A DNA stretch of 64,000 nucleotides from Heterodera schachtii (lineage: Eukaryota; Nematoda; Chromadorea; Rhabditida; Heteroderidae). Below, piece after piece: positions 37,139 through 48,389 of the stretch. Numbering within the stretch: the stretch's first letter is position 1; each line of letters opens with the position of its first letter. Below the pieces are notes generated by a model. That model did not search any database and was not told the origin of the DNA. It was given only the letters and a program-made list of their open reading frames with translations. Location of the stretch: NCBI GenBank assembly GCA_023374025.1, contig SIJG01000019.1:1-64000 (forward strand). The letters run 5' to 3'. The position numbers and the translations under genes were made by a program.

Positions 37139-37308
37139 TAGGCTTAAATTTTAAAACTTTCATCGAATCTAGCGCCTTCTATATTCAAAATAATCGCACC
37201 AAATTTTACAGGCATACTTCTCTGTAAAGGACTAACTTATCCTGAAAAAAGGCAAACGCTTATTGCTTTTAAAAATTTTTCGAAAATCTGAGTTTTTCAT
37301 TAATTATT
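37139..37308. repeat. Satellite terminal-type cassette, inner copy
   Basis: GGCTTAAATTTTAAAACTTT runs to CTGAGTTTTTCATTAA and is found again at 39,489-39,652, where the array ends. Seven satellite units separate them (about 2.35 kb). Confidence 0.7.
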
Positions 37309-39488
37309 TATTTTTTGCAAAATTAATTCATAAATATTTTTTTCAGAGACTGCTCTGAAACGCACCAAATTTATTTACAGTTAAATAAGCTCTCTGATGC
37401 TTTTCTATCAAAAAGGGAGATGAACAAAATTTTAAAAATTTTTAATTCCTTTTTAAACAGGCCAAAAAGTTTAGGCTTAACTTTTTGTGAAAATTAAACA
37501 CTCATTTTTCGATTAGTGATCAGAAGCGCACCAGCTTTTGCAGGGGCCTAAAAAGGTCAAGGAAAGGCGTCTCTGCGTTGATTTAGCAGTAGTACCTATG
37601 AATTTAAATTTTCTATGAATTTTTAAAGTTTCACTATTTTTTATTTTTTGCAAAATAATTCTTTAATATTTTTTCAGAACTGCTCTGAAACGCGCCAAAA
37701 TCTATTTACAAGATAAATAAGGCTCTCTGATGCTTCTTCTATCAAAAAGGGAGATGAACAAAATTTTTAAAAATTTTTAATTCCTTTTTAAACAGGCCAA
37801 AAAGTTTAGGCTTAACTTTTTAGTGAAAATTCAATCACTCATTTTTCGAGTAGTGATCAGAAGCGCACGATATTTTTAAGGGCATCCTTAAGACAAGAAA
37901 AAGCACCTCTGTGATGCTTTAAGACCAGTAACTATGAATTTAAATTTTCTATGAATTTTTAAAGTTTCACTATTTATTTATTTTTTGCAAAATTAATTCT
38001 TTAATATTTTTTCAGAAACTGCTCTGAAACGCACCAAAATTTATCACATGTTATATAAGGCACTCTGATGCTTTTTCTATCAAAAAGGGAGATGAATAAA
38101 ATTTTTAAAATTTTTAATTCCTTTTTAAACAGGCCAAAAGTTTAGGCTTAACTTTTTAGTGAAAATTCAATCACTCATTTTTCGAGTAGTGATCAGAAGC
38201 GCCCAGCTTTTGCAGGGGCCAAAAAGGTCAAGGAAGGCGTCTCTGCGTTGATTTAGCAGTAGTACCTATGAATTTAAATTTTCTATGAATTTTTAAAGTT
38301 TCATATTTATTTTTTTTGCAAAATTAATTCAGTAATTTTTTCAGAAAGTGATCTGAATCACACCGAATTTTATATACATGTTATATAAGGCACTTTGATA
38401 CTTTTTCTATCAAAAAGGGAGGTGAATAAAATTTTTAAAAATTTTAATTGCCTTTTAAATATGCCAAAAAGTTTAGGCTTAACTTTTTAGTGTAAATTCA
38501 ATCACTCATTTTTCGAGTAGTGATCAGAAGCGCACGATATTTTTTAAGGGCATCCTTAAGACAAGAAAAAGCAGCTCTGTGATGCTTTAAGACCAGTAAC
38601 TATGAATTTAAATTTTTTATGAATTTTTAAAGATGAACAATTTATTTTTATTTTTTGGAAAATTAATTCATAATATTTTTCAGAAAGTGCTCTGAAACGC
38701 GCCAAAATTTATTTACAAGATAAATAAGGCTCTCTGATGCTTCTTCTATCAAAAGGGAGATGAACAAAATTTTTAAAAATTTTTAATTCCTTTTTAAACA
38801 GGCCAAAAAGTTTAGGCTTAACTTTTTAGTGAAATTCAATCACTCATTTTTCGAGTAGTGATCAGAAGCGCACGATATTTTTTAAGGGCATCCTTAAGAC
38901 AAGAAAAGCACCTCTGTGATGCTTTAAGACCAGTAACTCTGAATTTAAATTTTTTATGAATTTTTAAAGATGCACGAATTTATTTTTATTTTTTGCAAAA
39001 TTAATTCTTAAATATTGTATCAGAAAGTGATCAGAAACGCACCAAATTCTATTTACAAGATAAATAAGGCTCTCTGATGCTTCTTCTATCAAAAAGGGAG
39101 ATGAACAAAATTTTTAAAAATTTTTAATTCCTTTTTAAACAGGCCAAAAAGTTTAGGCTTAACTTTTTAGTGAAAATTCAATCACTCATTTTTCGAGTAG
39201 TGATCAGAAGCGCACGATATTTTTTAAGGACATCCTTAAGACAAGAAAAAGCACCTCTGTGATGCTTTAAGACCAGTAACTCTGAATTTAAATTTTTTAT
39301 GAATTTTTAAAGATGCACGAATTTATTTTTATTTTTTGCAAAATTAATTCTTAAATATTGTATCAGAAAGTGATCAGAAACGCACCAAATTTTATTTACA
39401 TGTTAAATAAGGCTCTCTGATGCTTTTATATCAAAAAGTAAGAAGAATAAAATTTTATAATACCTTTTTAAACATGCCAAAAAGTTTA

Positions 39489-39652
39489 GGCTTAAATTTT
39501 AAAAACTTTCATCGAATCTAGCGCCTTCTATATTCAAAATAATCACACCAAATTTTACAGGCATACTTCTCTGTAAAGGACTAACTTATCCTGAAAAAAG
39601 GCAAACGCTTATTGCTTTTAAAAAATTTTCGAAAATCTGAGTTTTTCATTAA
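39489..39652. repeat. Satellite terminal-type cassette, array end
   Basis: Near-identical to 37,139-37,308. Here the following core does not resume and unique sequence begins (CCCATTCCCTTCTCCC). Confidence 0.7.
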
Positions 39653-40360
39653 CCCATTCCCTTCTCCCAAATTTTAAAAAGTTGTTTTTCCTCCCATAAA
39701 CTTTTCTTTTCCCATTTTTCGCATCGTGAGTGTTATTTTTATTGAATTCTGAACCATATTGAGTAGATTAGAGTACAAAAATTGAAAATTTCGAAATTAT
39801 GTTTCTCACTCCCTTCTCCCCTTCTTCCAGAAATTATTATTTTGTAAAAGTCGTTTTTTCCCCAAAAAACTTTTCATACCTCATTTTCGCACCTTTTTTC
39901 AAAATTTATAGGAAATTTAAAAATTTAAATAAAGTCGGCGGCGGCGCCTATCACAAAAAAAAAAGTAAAAATTCCGAATTGAAAACGGCAACTTTTGAAG
40001 CTTCGTTAGTGGACAGAAACAAAATCAACAACAAATTGCGCCAATGAAGAAGACAACACCTACATATTATAGCATTTATCAATTTTATCATTTTTTTATA
40101 ATCACAAATTCTTACAATATTTATTAATTACATTTCACGCCAAAATAGACCGATCAAAAAATGGTGGAGAATTTGTCGAATGATTTGTGATGAGTTGATT
40201 TTTCAATTTTTCGAAATTAATGATTTTAATTAATTTTATTTTAAAGTTTCTAAATCAAAATCAGATAATGTTTATATATAATTATCATTAAAAAAAAATT
40301 TCTTCAGTATTCAATTTTATCATTCTGATTACAATAAAATTTGTACAATTATGAATTATC
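39653..40360. other. Spacer between satellite and astacin cluster
   Basis: A CCCTTCTCCC...AAACTTTTC segment is present twice (about 39,656-39,735 and 39,805-39,900). At about 40,138-40,200, GCCAAAATAGACCGATCAAA begins a diverged extra copy of the block that starts the astacin upstream region. An open frame at 39,799-40,047 has no family resemblance. Confidence 0.4.
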
Positions 40361-40389
40361 TAATAATTGTTAATTATGCATTCATTCAT

Positions 40390-40720
40390 TTTTTAAGCCA
40401 AAATGTCCGATGAAAAAGTGGTGGAAAATTTGTCGACAAATGATTGTGATGATTTGGCCAATAATTTGTAAAAAATAAATAAATGAATAAATTACTTTTG
40501 TCATTTATCGGTGTCCACAATCTCTGCTGCTAAATGTGTGGTCGTTTGTCAGCTTTTTTTATGCTGGTGGCTTTTTCCCCTTTTTTTCTCACTTTTTTAC
40601 ACGTCGACACAGAAAATTCAGTGATTGGTCCAACGACGGATTTACTGCTTCCATCCCACCACTTTCATTCATTCATTTGATTTGATCATTTGGGAAATAA
40701 ATATTTTATTCGTAAATAAA
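40390..40720 (+). promoter_or_regulatory. Conserved upstream block of astacin gene A
   Basis: TTACTTTTGTCATTTATCGG, TGTCCACAATCTCTGCTGC, ACACGTCGACACA, TTCAGTGATTGGTCCAAC and ATCCCACCACTT occur in the same order at 47,995-48,310 and 60,880-61,140, each 70-100 bases before the gene ATG. An ATGAATAAATTAC start is shared, but the reading frame is not kept (a stop after 16 codons here). The block is therefore conserved as promoter or leader rather than as protein. Confidence 0.55.
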
Positions 40721-40784
40721 TAAAAATATTTTTATAGTAAATAAATTAAATAGAAATAATATTAAATAATTAATTAATTAGCCG

Positions 40785-43700
40785 ATGAACTCCTTTTCTC
40801 TATTGACCGTTTTTCTGAGCTTGGTCATTCATTGTTCAGCTCCCCCGATACGGTAATTTTAAATAAAAATAAATTAATTTTTTGTTAAATTTTTCAATAT
40901 TTTCAATTTTTCAGCCCTATGTCATCCGACGTTGGCATTTGGAAAACGTGCAATGGCAAAAATGGGACAATTTTGGTGGAAAATGGCTGCACAAAGTAAA
41001 ATATTTTAAAAATTTATTTAAATTAATTATTTTTAAATTCATTTTTAGGCTTCTCCTCTGCTACCAAAGCGAAATGGCCAAAAACAGAAAAATTAGCAAA
41101 CGAATTGGGGTGGGAAAAGGAACAATTGGCAAACTGAAATTTGTGGAATGTGCCGAAGAAATTGGCGAAGTCCAATGGCACGGACTGATCATTGCCAAGC
41201 ACCAAGACGGAATGATCAGCTACGAATCGAGGCAAATTAGGAATGAAAAATATTTTAAATTATGAATTTAAAATTAAGTCATGGATTCGACGACATTTTC
41301 GGCACCGATCAAACGAAAAAAACGGAAAAATATTTGGAAATTAATTTGACTAAAAGTAAAGTAAAATTAATAAATAATATTTTAATATTAATATTATTTT
41401 AAAGATGCTGAACCACTGGGAAAAGAACTTCAAGAAGCGCTTTCTTCTGCCGCATTTTTTGATGATTTTATGCCATTTGTTTTGGCATTCGAATTTGGCG
41501 CAACATTTTGCGCAGAAAACGCCGGCACCACCAAATTGTGCAAAGAGAAAGTCCAATTTCATATTTAAAATTCACAATTTAATTTCATTTGAATTTTTAG
41601 TGCCTTTCCCAAACATTGGTCGAACCAAAAACAAAGGCACCGATTGTTGGCCCAACCAAATTCCATCGCACAACGCCACGATCTGTGCCAAAAACCACTT
41701 TTGGCATTGTGCCAACAACTGAACAAACTTTTGGCTTTATGCCATTTGCACGAAATGTCGACCATTTTGGCACAAATTGTACAAACATTTTTTTCCCGAT
41801 GGAAGTGGACAAATTCTTGTTGAACATCACCATAACGCCATACGAAATTGCATGCAATGAATATGAAAAACGTGCCAAAATTGACGAGCCAATACCGTCC
41901 GATTATTATTCAGGCGGACGCCTTGTGAATGCTTGCATGGCGATGCAAAGTGAAAAATGCCAAAAGTAATTTTTTGGAATTTATTTTTTGAAACTTTTAA
42001 ATTTTAAGGCACGTCGAACTTTACGCGTGCTATGAAAGCATAGGCAATAAGCCAAGTGTCAATGCCATCGGCGAATTGTGCCAAAAACATCTGAACAATG
42101 CCACAAATGCCGCTGGTTTTGCTGTTCAAATTTGTGCACATCGGCACCAAACGGAGGCGACAAATGAGCTCATTGTTGAATCGTTCATCAACTTTTCATT
42201 CACTAATGAGCCGTTTGCTAATTAAATAATAATTGTTTTTTAATTTAATTAATTAAGGTTTCAAAAGACGCGAACATTTCCAATTTCAATGGAAAAAATT
42301 AGGGACACCAAAAAGAAAAGGCCATATTTTCTCATCGAATTTGGCCAAAACGAGCAAAAAAGTGCAATCCGAGAAAAGGGCGACGGAGAAAATTTTGGCG
42401 GCAAATGGAACAATGAGGCAAAAAGCAATGTTAATTAATTTGAATTGCCATGATTAATTTAGAATGATGGCATCAGCTCCATTCTCAAAGACATTGCGCC
42501 GCAAATGGTCAACGGCACTTTGGCAAAAATGATTCATTTTGTGCCACCATCGGATGATGACAAAATGCGCGCATTTTTCCAAATTGAAAGGCCCAAATTT
42601 TCAAAACGAATAACCAACGACACGGATTTGTTGCCCTACAAAAATGATCCGAATAATACAAGTCAGGAAGAAAATTTAAATATTTTAATTTTGGCATATT
42701 TTTAGGGAGAGCAACACCATGTGATTACTACGGCGCAGATTGTGTGCCGATTAGAAATTTGTTGTTGAAAATTGAGGCATTGGCAAACTGTGGAAAGAAC
42801 GAAAGCGAAAACAATGCGGTAAAAAATAGAAAAAATATTTTAAAAATATTTAAAAATGATTTCAGATTTTCAAAAAGCCGGACTGGGCCCCACTTCCTCC
42901 AGCGATGACATGGAAAAAGCCATCCGAAACAATGCTATGTGGAGGGGATATGCTTTGTGACAAACAAACGCTGCGAGAACAGTACAACAGATTGAGAGAG
43001 AGTGCGTCATTTTGGAAATTTAAATTAGAGTTGAGCGGGACCGGGACCTGAACACGGACAACTGAGTACAACTGAGTACCGAAGTCCCGGTTTTGACCGG
43101 GACTAGTCCCGGTTTTCCCAGCAGTTTTTTCAACCCGAAAAGGTCCCGGTCCCGGTTAAGCCCAAAATTCCCGGTCCCGCTCAACTCTAATTTAAATAAA
43201 TAAAACTTAAAATAATCAAAAATTAAAATTCACAGTTTGTGGGCTTAAGCCCGAGGAAATGGAAAGTCAGCGCAAAAAACGACAATACCACCCAAAAGAG
43301 AAATGGACCGAATTCCCGATCAAAATCGCATTCAACAAAGATGCTCGTAATAATTTTACCACATTTTACAGAATTTCAACAAATGTTTTAAGTGCCCGAA
43401 AATTATGACCTCTGGGATAATGCCATCAGAGTTGGAGCAAATTAATTATGTAATTAATGGATTATTGCATTTTTATATATATGTTTAATTCCATTCGGTT
43501 TTATAATCAGGGAGGTGACCTGTGTTCGATTTGAATTTGTTGTTAAAATGGTGAAGGGACAGAATGGCATTGCGATTGCAGATGATGAGTTTGGCGGTAT
43601 TATTCATATTTCACATTGTGACAATTTTCATTCATAAAATTTGGCACAATTTATTTTTTATTTCTAAAAATTAGAAAAAAAAGCGAAAAATACACTCGTA

Positions 43701-46503
43701 AAATTCAACTTTTTGGAAATGTTTATAAATTACATCCAAAAAAAATGAAAAATTTGTGTTTTTCGTCGTCATTTAGGCATTTTTAATAAATATTTCCACC
43801 ATTTTTTTTTGCGAAACTATTTTTTATACAATGGACGCCAAAAAATTTTTGCATTTTTAAGTTTTAAATCCATTTTTTGTTTGTTTATTTATTTCTTAAG
43901 TTTATTTAAGCAAATATTGAATATAAACACATTTTGGAATTTTTGAGTGTTTAATTTTTGACAGTTTTTTGTCCATATTTTGGTCCATATTTGGCCATTT
44001 TTGATCTTTTTAGTCCATATTTCGGGCTTTTTAGTCCATATAATTTTACAACCCTATTAATAATTTACTCAATTTGTAGCCTGTGGCGCGTCCCCGTTTG
44101 GTCGTGACGGAGGATGGCAATTCCTTCAGCTGGCAATGACTGACCAACGACGGTGCACGAATGTAATTTTGGCATCATTTAAAATAATTGCATTCATTTT
44201 TGCCTCTGTTTCCCCATTTTCCCAATTTGTTTATTTTCAATTCTTTGCTCTCGGGATTTGCTAAGTTTTGTTTGGGTATTTTGGGTATGAGAGGTTTTTT
44301 TGAAAAACTGGCTCCGGCTCGGCAAAAGTCGGGATTAGTGGGATCCCGGATACTTTTGGTCGTCCAACTCAATCATTTTTGGATTTAATTTGTATCTGAT
44401 TAAGGATTTTAACATGTCCGTGGTTGCTTGCCACGAATTGCTGCACGCGCTTGGCTTTAAACATGAGCAAAGCCGAAGTGATGGCCGAAATTACGTCATT
44501 TTACGGGCATTATGACGGAGTAATTAACAAACATTTAAATATAATTTTTCATTTTGCTCATTATAAAGCAATCGGAAATTGACCCAAACACCCAAAACTT
44601 TGGCTTTCCTTACGATTTCGGATCAGTGATGCATTATCCATCTGGGGGCGATCATGAAGAGTAAGAAAAAGTTTAATTTTAATGATCAAAAATTGGAATT
44701 AAAGGGGTTTATACAATCTGATCACTTTGCCACGCTTTTACCAACAAACGATTGGCCAAACCGAACGAATCTCTTTCAAAGACGCGGCCATAATTAACCG
44801 AATTTATTGCAACGGCAAATTAATTGGAAATATAAATTTAAGTAGATTTTTTATTTTTACAGACTCATGCAAAGGACATGAGGACAAGTGCCAAAACGGG
44901 GGCTATTTGAATCCGAATGATTGCACAAAATGCCATTGCCCGGACGGATACGGTGGCGAGTACTGTAAAGAACTCGAAGAGAGTGAGAAATTAATTGATT
45001 CAATTAAGATAAAACTAATTTTGTAAATTCAAGATTTGAATTGCGAGGATTTGAGTGGGATTCCGAGAGAATTTGTGGCCAATCAATCAGCAGTCTCAAT
45101 GAAGACGAAGGTCAAATGTGCGGGGAATGGGCCGTGCCGATGCCATTGGCGAATTAAGGCAATAAATAATATTTTTGAAATTTTTAGGTTTTTTAATTAA
45201 TGCAAATTTTAATTGCTTTTAGCCTGAAGCGGGGAAAAAAGGCGCGAATTCAGTTCAAAAGTCTGAGCAATTTGTTTGAGTGCACATACAACTGCTCATC
45301 GGCGTATGTCGAGGTCAAATACCGAGCCGACAAAAGAGCCCAAGGCAAAAACAACAACTAATTAACTAATTAATTTGAGTAATTAGCAAAATGATGGCTC
45401 ATTAAGGTGCCAAACTTTGTTGTGCCGCATCACTTACTGATCTGAAAGCAAATGAATACAAAAATTGGATTGCGGCGGAAAAGCCGGACATGGACATTGT
45501 CATTTCCGCGCACCTTTCACCAAAATGGACCGTACCATCTACCGTATTCGAGCTCACATATGAATCAGGCAAGGAAAATTGTAAAATAAATTTTATATAT
45601 TTTAATTTTTCAATAATTAATTTTTTAAATTTATTTTAAAATGCTTACCTATCTAATGGAAAATTGTTCAAAAAATATTAAGGCAACGTCAGAATGTTTT
45701 TTTCGAGCAAATGCGTGAAAATCGAAAATTTGTATGCCGAGAAAAGGAACCCCGGCACCGGCACTTTGTATTGTTATGACGGGCTCAATAATCGACATTA
45801 TGCCTGCTCCTGTAACGGTGACAAGAAATGCCTCGCTGAAGAAAAATATGAACACGACAGCTTTATTTGCCCAATAATAAAGGTAATGAGTAATTAAAAA
45901 GTCAAGATTAAATGTATTTAATTAATTAATCAGGCACCGGCACAGAAAAATTTGAACTATTTCATTAACTAATTAATTATCCATTAAACATTCGCAAGTT
46001 TATGAATTTTTAGGCTAAAAATATAATGAAAAATATAAAGAACGATGTACTGAAATAAGAACAAGAGAAAAGATAATTGATAAAAAGTCCATCTATTCTA
46101 TATAAATTCAAGGTCAATGGAATTCAAATCCATGGAAGCCGACAACGAATGCATACTGACCCAAAACATTATCATTACAATTCGACTCAAATTGATGTTA
46201 ATTGTTTTGTGAGTTGGGTCTTAATTAATACATCATTTCTAAAAGCCTGTCTAATAATTGACTGATTTACAGAAGGCCGAAGGAGGTACCGTAAGCTTTT
46301 GGGTCTACCGTAACCCGGAGACCGGAGAAATGATTCGGGTGGACGAAGTCCACTGTTTGACTGATAAAGCTGCTGGAGTGCCAAAACAGTTCAAAAGTTT
46401 ACAAGTCGAAGAACAGCCGCCGATGAGTCCAACGAGTCCATTCTTGGCCAATAATGCTTCATCCCTAATCCATGTGTTCGTGCCATTTGGTGGCTATCCA
46501 TGA
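40785..46503 (+). CDS. Astacin metalloprotease A (N-extension, protease, EGF, CUB)
   Basis: About 25 exons, roughly 1,150 residues. Exon 1 (40,785-40,852) is a signal peptide ending IHCSAPPIR. About 590 residues of unrecognised, Cys-bearing sequence follow (HGFDDIFGTD, AENAGTTKLCKEK, HFGTNC, ELYACYES, CDYYGADC), then a basic site RKKRQY (43,260s). Protease landmarks are VTCVRFEF (43,511), CGASPFGRDGGW (44,080), the zinc site HELLHALGFKHEQSRSDG (44,405) and Met-turn GSVMHYPSGG (44,569). LPRFYQQTIGQ and an EGF-like domain (44,863-44,982, CKGHEDKCQNGGY) are followed by a CUB-like region (CHWRI, YVEVKYRAD, 45,034-45,580) and a tail to 46,503. Several introns are GC-AG. Two small frame problems (near 43,440 and 44,510) leave it unclear whether the copy is functional. 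Confidence 0.8.
43022..43195. repeat. Word-reiterating insert (CGGGACC type) in gene A intron
   Basis: Opens AAATTAGAGTTGAGCGGGAC and closes with its reverse complement, GTCCCGCTCAACTCTAATTT. The interior repeats GGGACCGGGAC, AGTCCCGGTTTT and GGTCCCGGT. It lies in the intron before the RKKRQY exon and is GC-rich against AT-rich flanks. Confidence 0.6.
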
Positions 46504-47990
46504 GAGAAAAGGGGGAGATCAGTGATCAGTGGGCGATCTGTCTTTGCAGCTGATCAGTTGGCCAATTTCCAATCCGAAATTTTTTATTTTATTTTACTTT
46601 TTGTTAAGGGTATCATGTTTTGAATCCAAAAAAGAACAAAAATATCCTCTCTTAAATAGACAAAAAAAATTTATACAAAATTTGATTTAAAACGTCGAAA
46701 AAATTAATAAAAATAATTAAAAATTTAATTAATGCGCGTGAAGATGTCTTTTTGTTTAATTTTTCCAATTGTAAATTTTGTATTCCTTATATGATAAACC
46801 AATGTATTTTATTCATTTATTTATTTCATTATTTTGTTCTTTACAAAATCCGTGCCAAAATCCTATTAAAAACAAAAAAGTTCAATGAAAAATTTACATA
46901 CAAAAATTAAATTTCAAATAAAATAAAATTAAAGAACAATAGAAAATATTTATAATATTTTTTTCATTTTTGAGTGTTTGAAAATTTATTAAAAATGTTA
47001 TCATATTTTTTCATTATTCACTTTTTTGTGTTGTTTAATTGCTGTTCAATCTTCAAAATTAAATAAACATGGCTTGGAATAATGCCACATATTTAAAGTG
47101 ATCAGTATAAATATGAGAAGCAGACTGATCAATGGATTCTTTTTTAAAATTTTCAATGAAAAATTTGAATTTTTGAAAAATGGCTCTAATTCACATTTTA
47201 TATGTTTAATGTTTATTTTCTTTGGCCAGCGGGGATGGATCCCAAAAAGCTCTTAAATGACAGCGAAATTGCTTAATTTAGTGGAAATTTTAAGCAAATA
47301 ATGAAAAAAAACAGAAAAAAAAACGAAAATTCAAAAACCACGAAAAATTTCAATGAAAGTTTTTCTGTTTCATTTTTTCAAATTACATCAAAAAGAGCAA
47401 CAAAATTTTTTGAATGCTTTTGGTTTCAAAATTCTCGAACTTCCCATAGGAAGCACAGCGGAACAAATCCAAGCCGTTCACATACATTTTTGATACACAA
47501 TTTTTTATATTGTTGTTTTGTTGCAACTGCGGAAACACCGGAAAAAAGTTTAGGAAATTTTGAGAAAATCCAATAAATATTTTAAAATGTTTTTTTCCAA
47601 ATGTAAAATAGTAAGAATTAATTTTAATTTTCTTGTTTATTTTTTGTTTTTGCAATCTCGCTTCAAAAAAATCTCATTTTCTTCATTAGAATTTTTTCAA
47701 AAATTCTGGAATTTGTTTTTTTGAGAAAATTCCGGAAAAAAAACATATTTCTGTTTGTGAGGGGATATAAAAAATATGCAAAATTTAATATACTAAAAAT
47801 TAATATGCCATTTGCAAAGCCGGCCATTCGGTGCGATGCGCGGGATAGCCTTTTTTAATGGAATCAAAGCTATTTCACTCGAAAAAAACAACAACAACAA
47901 CAACAACAAAAAAAAAATCAAGAAATAATCACAAATCCGTAAAATATTTATTAATTTCTATAATAAATAGTTAATTATGCATTCATTCAC
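46504..47990. other. Intergenic region A-B
   Basis: 46,600-46,960 matches the 3' flank of gene B (60,170-60,780: AAATAGACAAAAAA, TGTCTTTTTGTTTAATTT), showing that the flanks were duplicated with the genes. The open frame at 47,301-47,576 has no recognisable feature. An (AAC)n microsatellite lies at about 47,888-47,910. Confidence 0.45.
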
Positions 47991-47994
47991 ATTT

Positions 47995-48315
47995 TTACGC
48001 CAAAATGTTCGATGAAAAAGTGGTGGAAAATTTGTCGACAAATGATTGTGATGATTTGGCCAATAATTTGTAAAAATATAAATAAATGAATAAATTACTT
48101 TTGTCATTTATCGGTGTCCACAATCTCTGCTGCAAAATGTGTGGTCGTTTGTCCGCTTTTTCTTCTGTTGGTGGCTTTTTTTCCACTTTTTTACACGTCG
48201 ACACACAAAATTCAGTGATTGGTCCAACGACGGAATTCACCACACACCAACAAATTCCATCCCACCACTTCATTCATCCATTCATTTCATTTGATCATTT
48301 TGGAAATAATATTTT
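47995..48315 (+). promoter_or_regulatory. Conserved upstream block of astacin gene B
   Basis: Same ordered blocks as 40,390-40,720, ending about 75 bases before the ATG at 48,390. Here the ATGAATAAATTAC frame is open for 80 codons, but the stop in copy A argues against a real peptide. Confidence 0.55.
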
Positions 48316-48389
48316 ATTCGTAAAATAAATAGAAATATTTTACTAGTAAATAAATCAAATAAAAATACTATTAATTAATTAATTAGCAA

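Larger units (their letters stand above)
21230..39490 (+). repeat. Satellite array, about 340-bp units, roughly 54 copies
   Basis: Head-to-tail units of 338-343 bp; for example, GACCAGTAACTATG starts at 29,133, 29,476, 29,814 and 30,152. Each unit has a constant core, TTTTTGCAAAATTAATTCAT, CTGAAACGCACCAAA, GGCTCTCTGATGCTT, AAGTTTAGGCTTAACTTTTT and AATCACTCATTTTTCGAGTA, then GTGATCAGAAG. A cassette of about 100 bp with several alternative sequences follows. Central units (about 28.8-36 kb) are nearly identical, while the left end (21.2-27 kb) is more varied. There is no coding frame; short open frames inside it are chance. It could be heterochromatic satellite. Confidence 0.95.

Noticed and set aside
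21230..39490. CRISPR array
   Set aside because: The units are about 340 bp, fully repetitive with no unique spacers, and the host is clearly eukaryotic.
41232..41265. Gene A ending at the FKL stop near 41,265 as a short secreted protein
   Set aside because: The stop falls inside a GC-AG intron; splicing at GAG|GCAAATT restores a frame into HGFDDIFG in all three genes.
42213..42230. Conserved stop after the exon at 42,009 (reading ...AN then TAA in all copies)
   Set aside because: A GT donor just before it gives phase-consistent joining to the next conserved exon in A, B and C, so the stop is intronic.
47301..47576. Coding gene between A and B
   Set aside because: Low-complexity Lys/Asn/Phe composition with no exon structure or paralog.
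48086..48328. Small protein starting MNKLLLSFIGVHNLCC upstream of gene B
   Set aside because: The equivalent frame upstream of gene A has a stop after 16 codons, so conservation is not at protein level.
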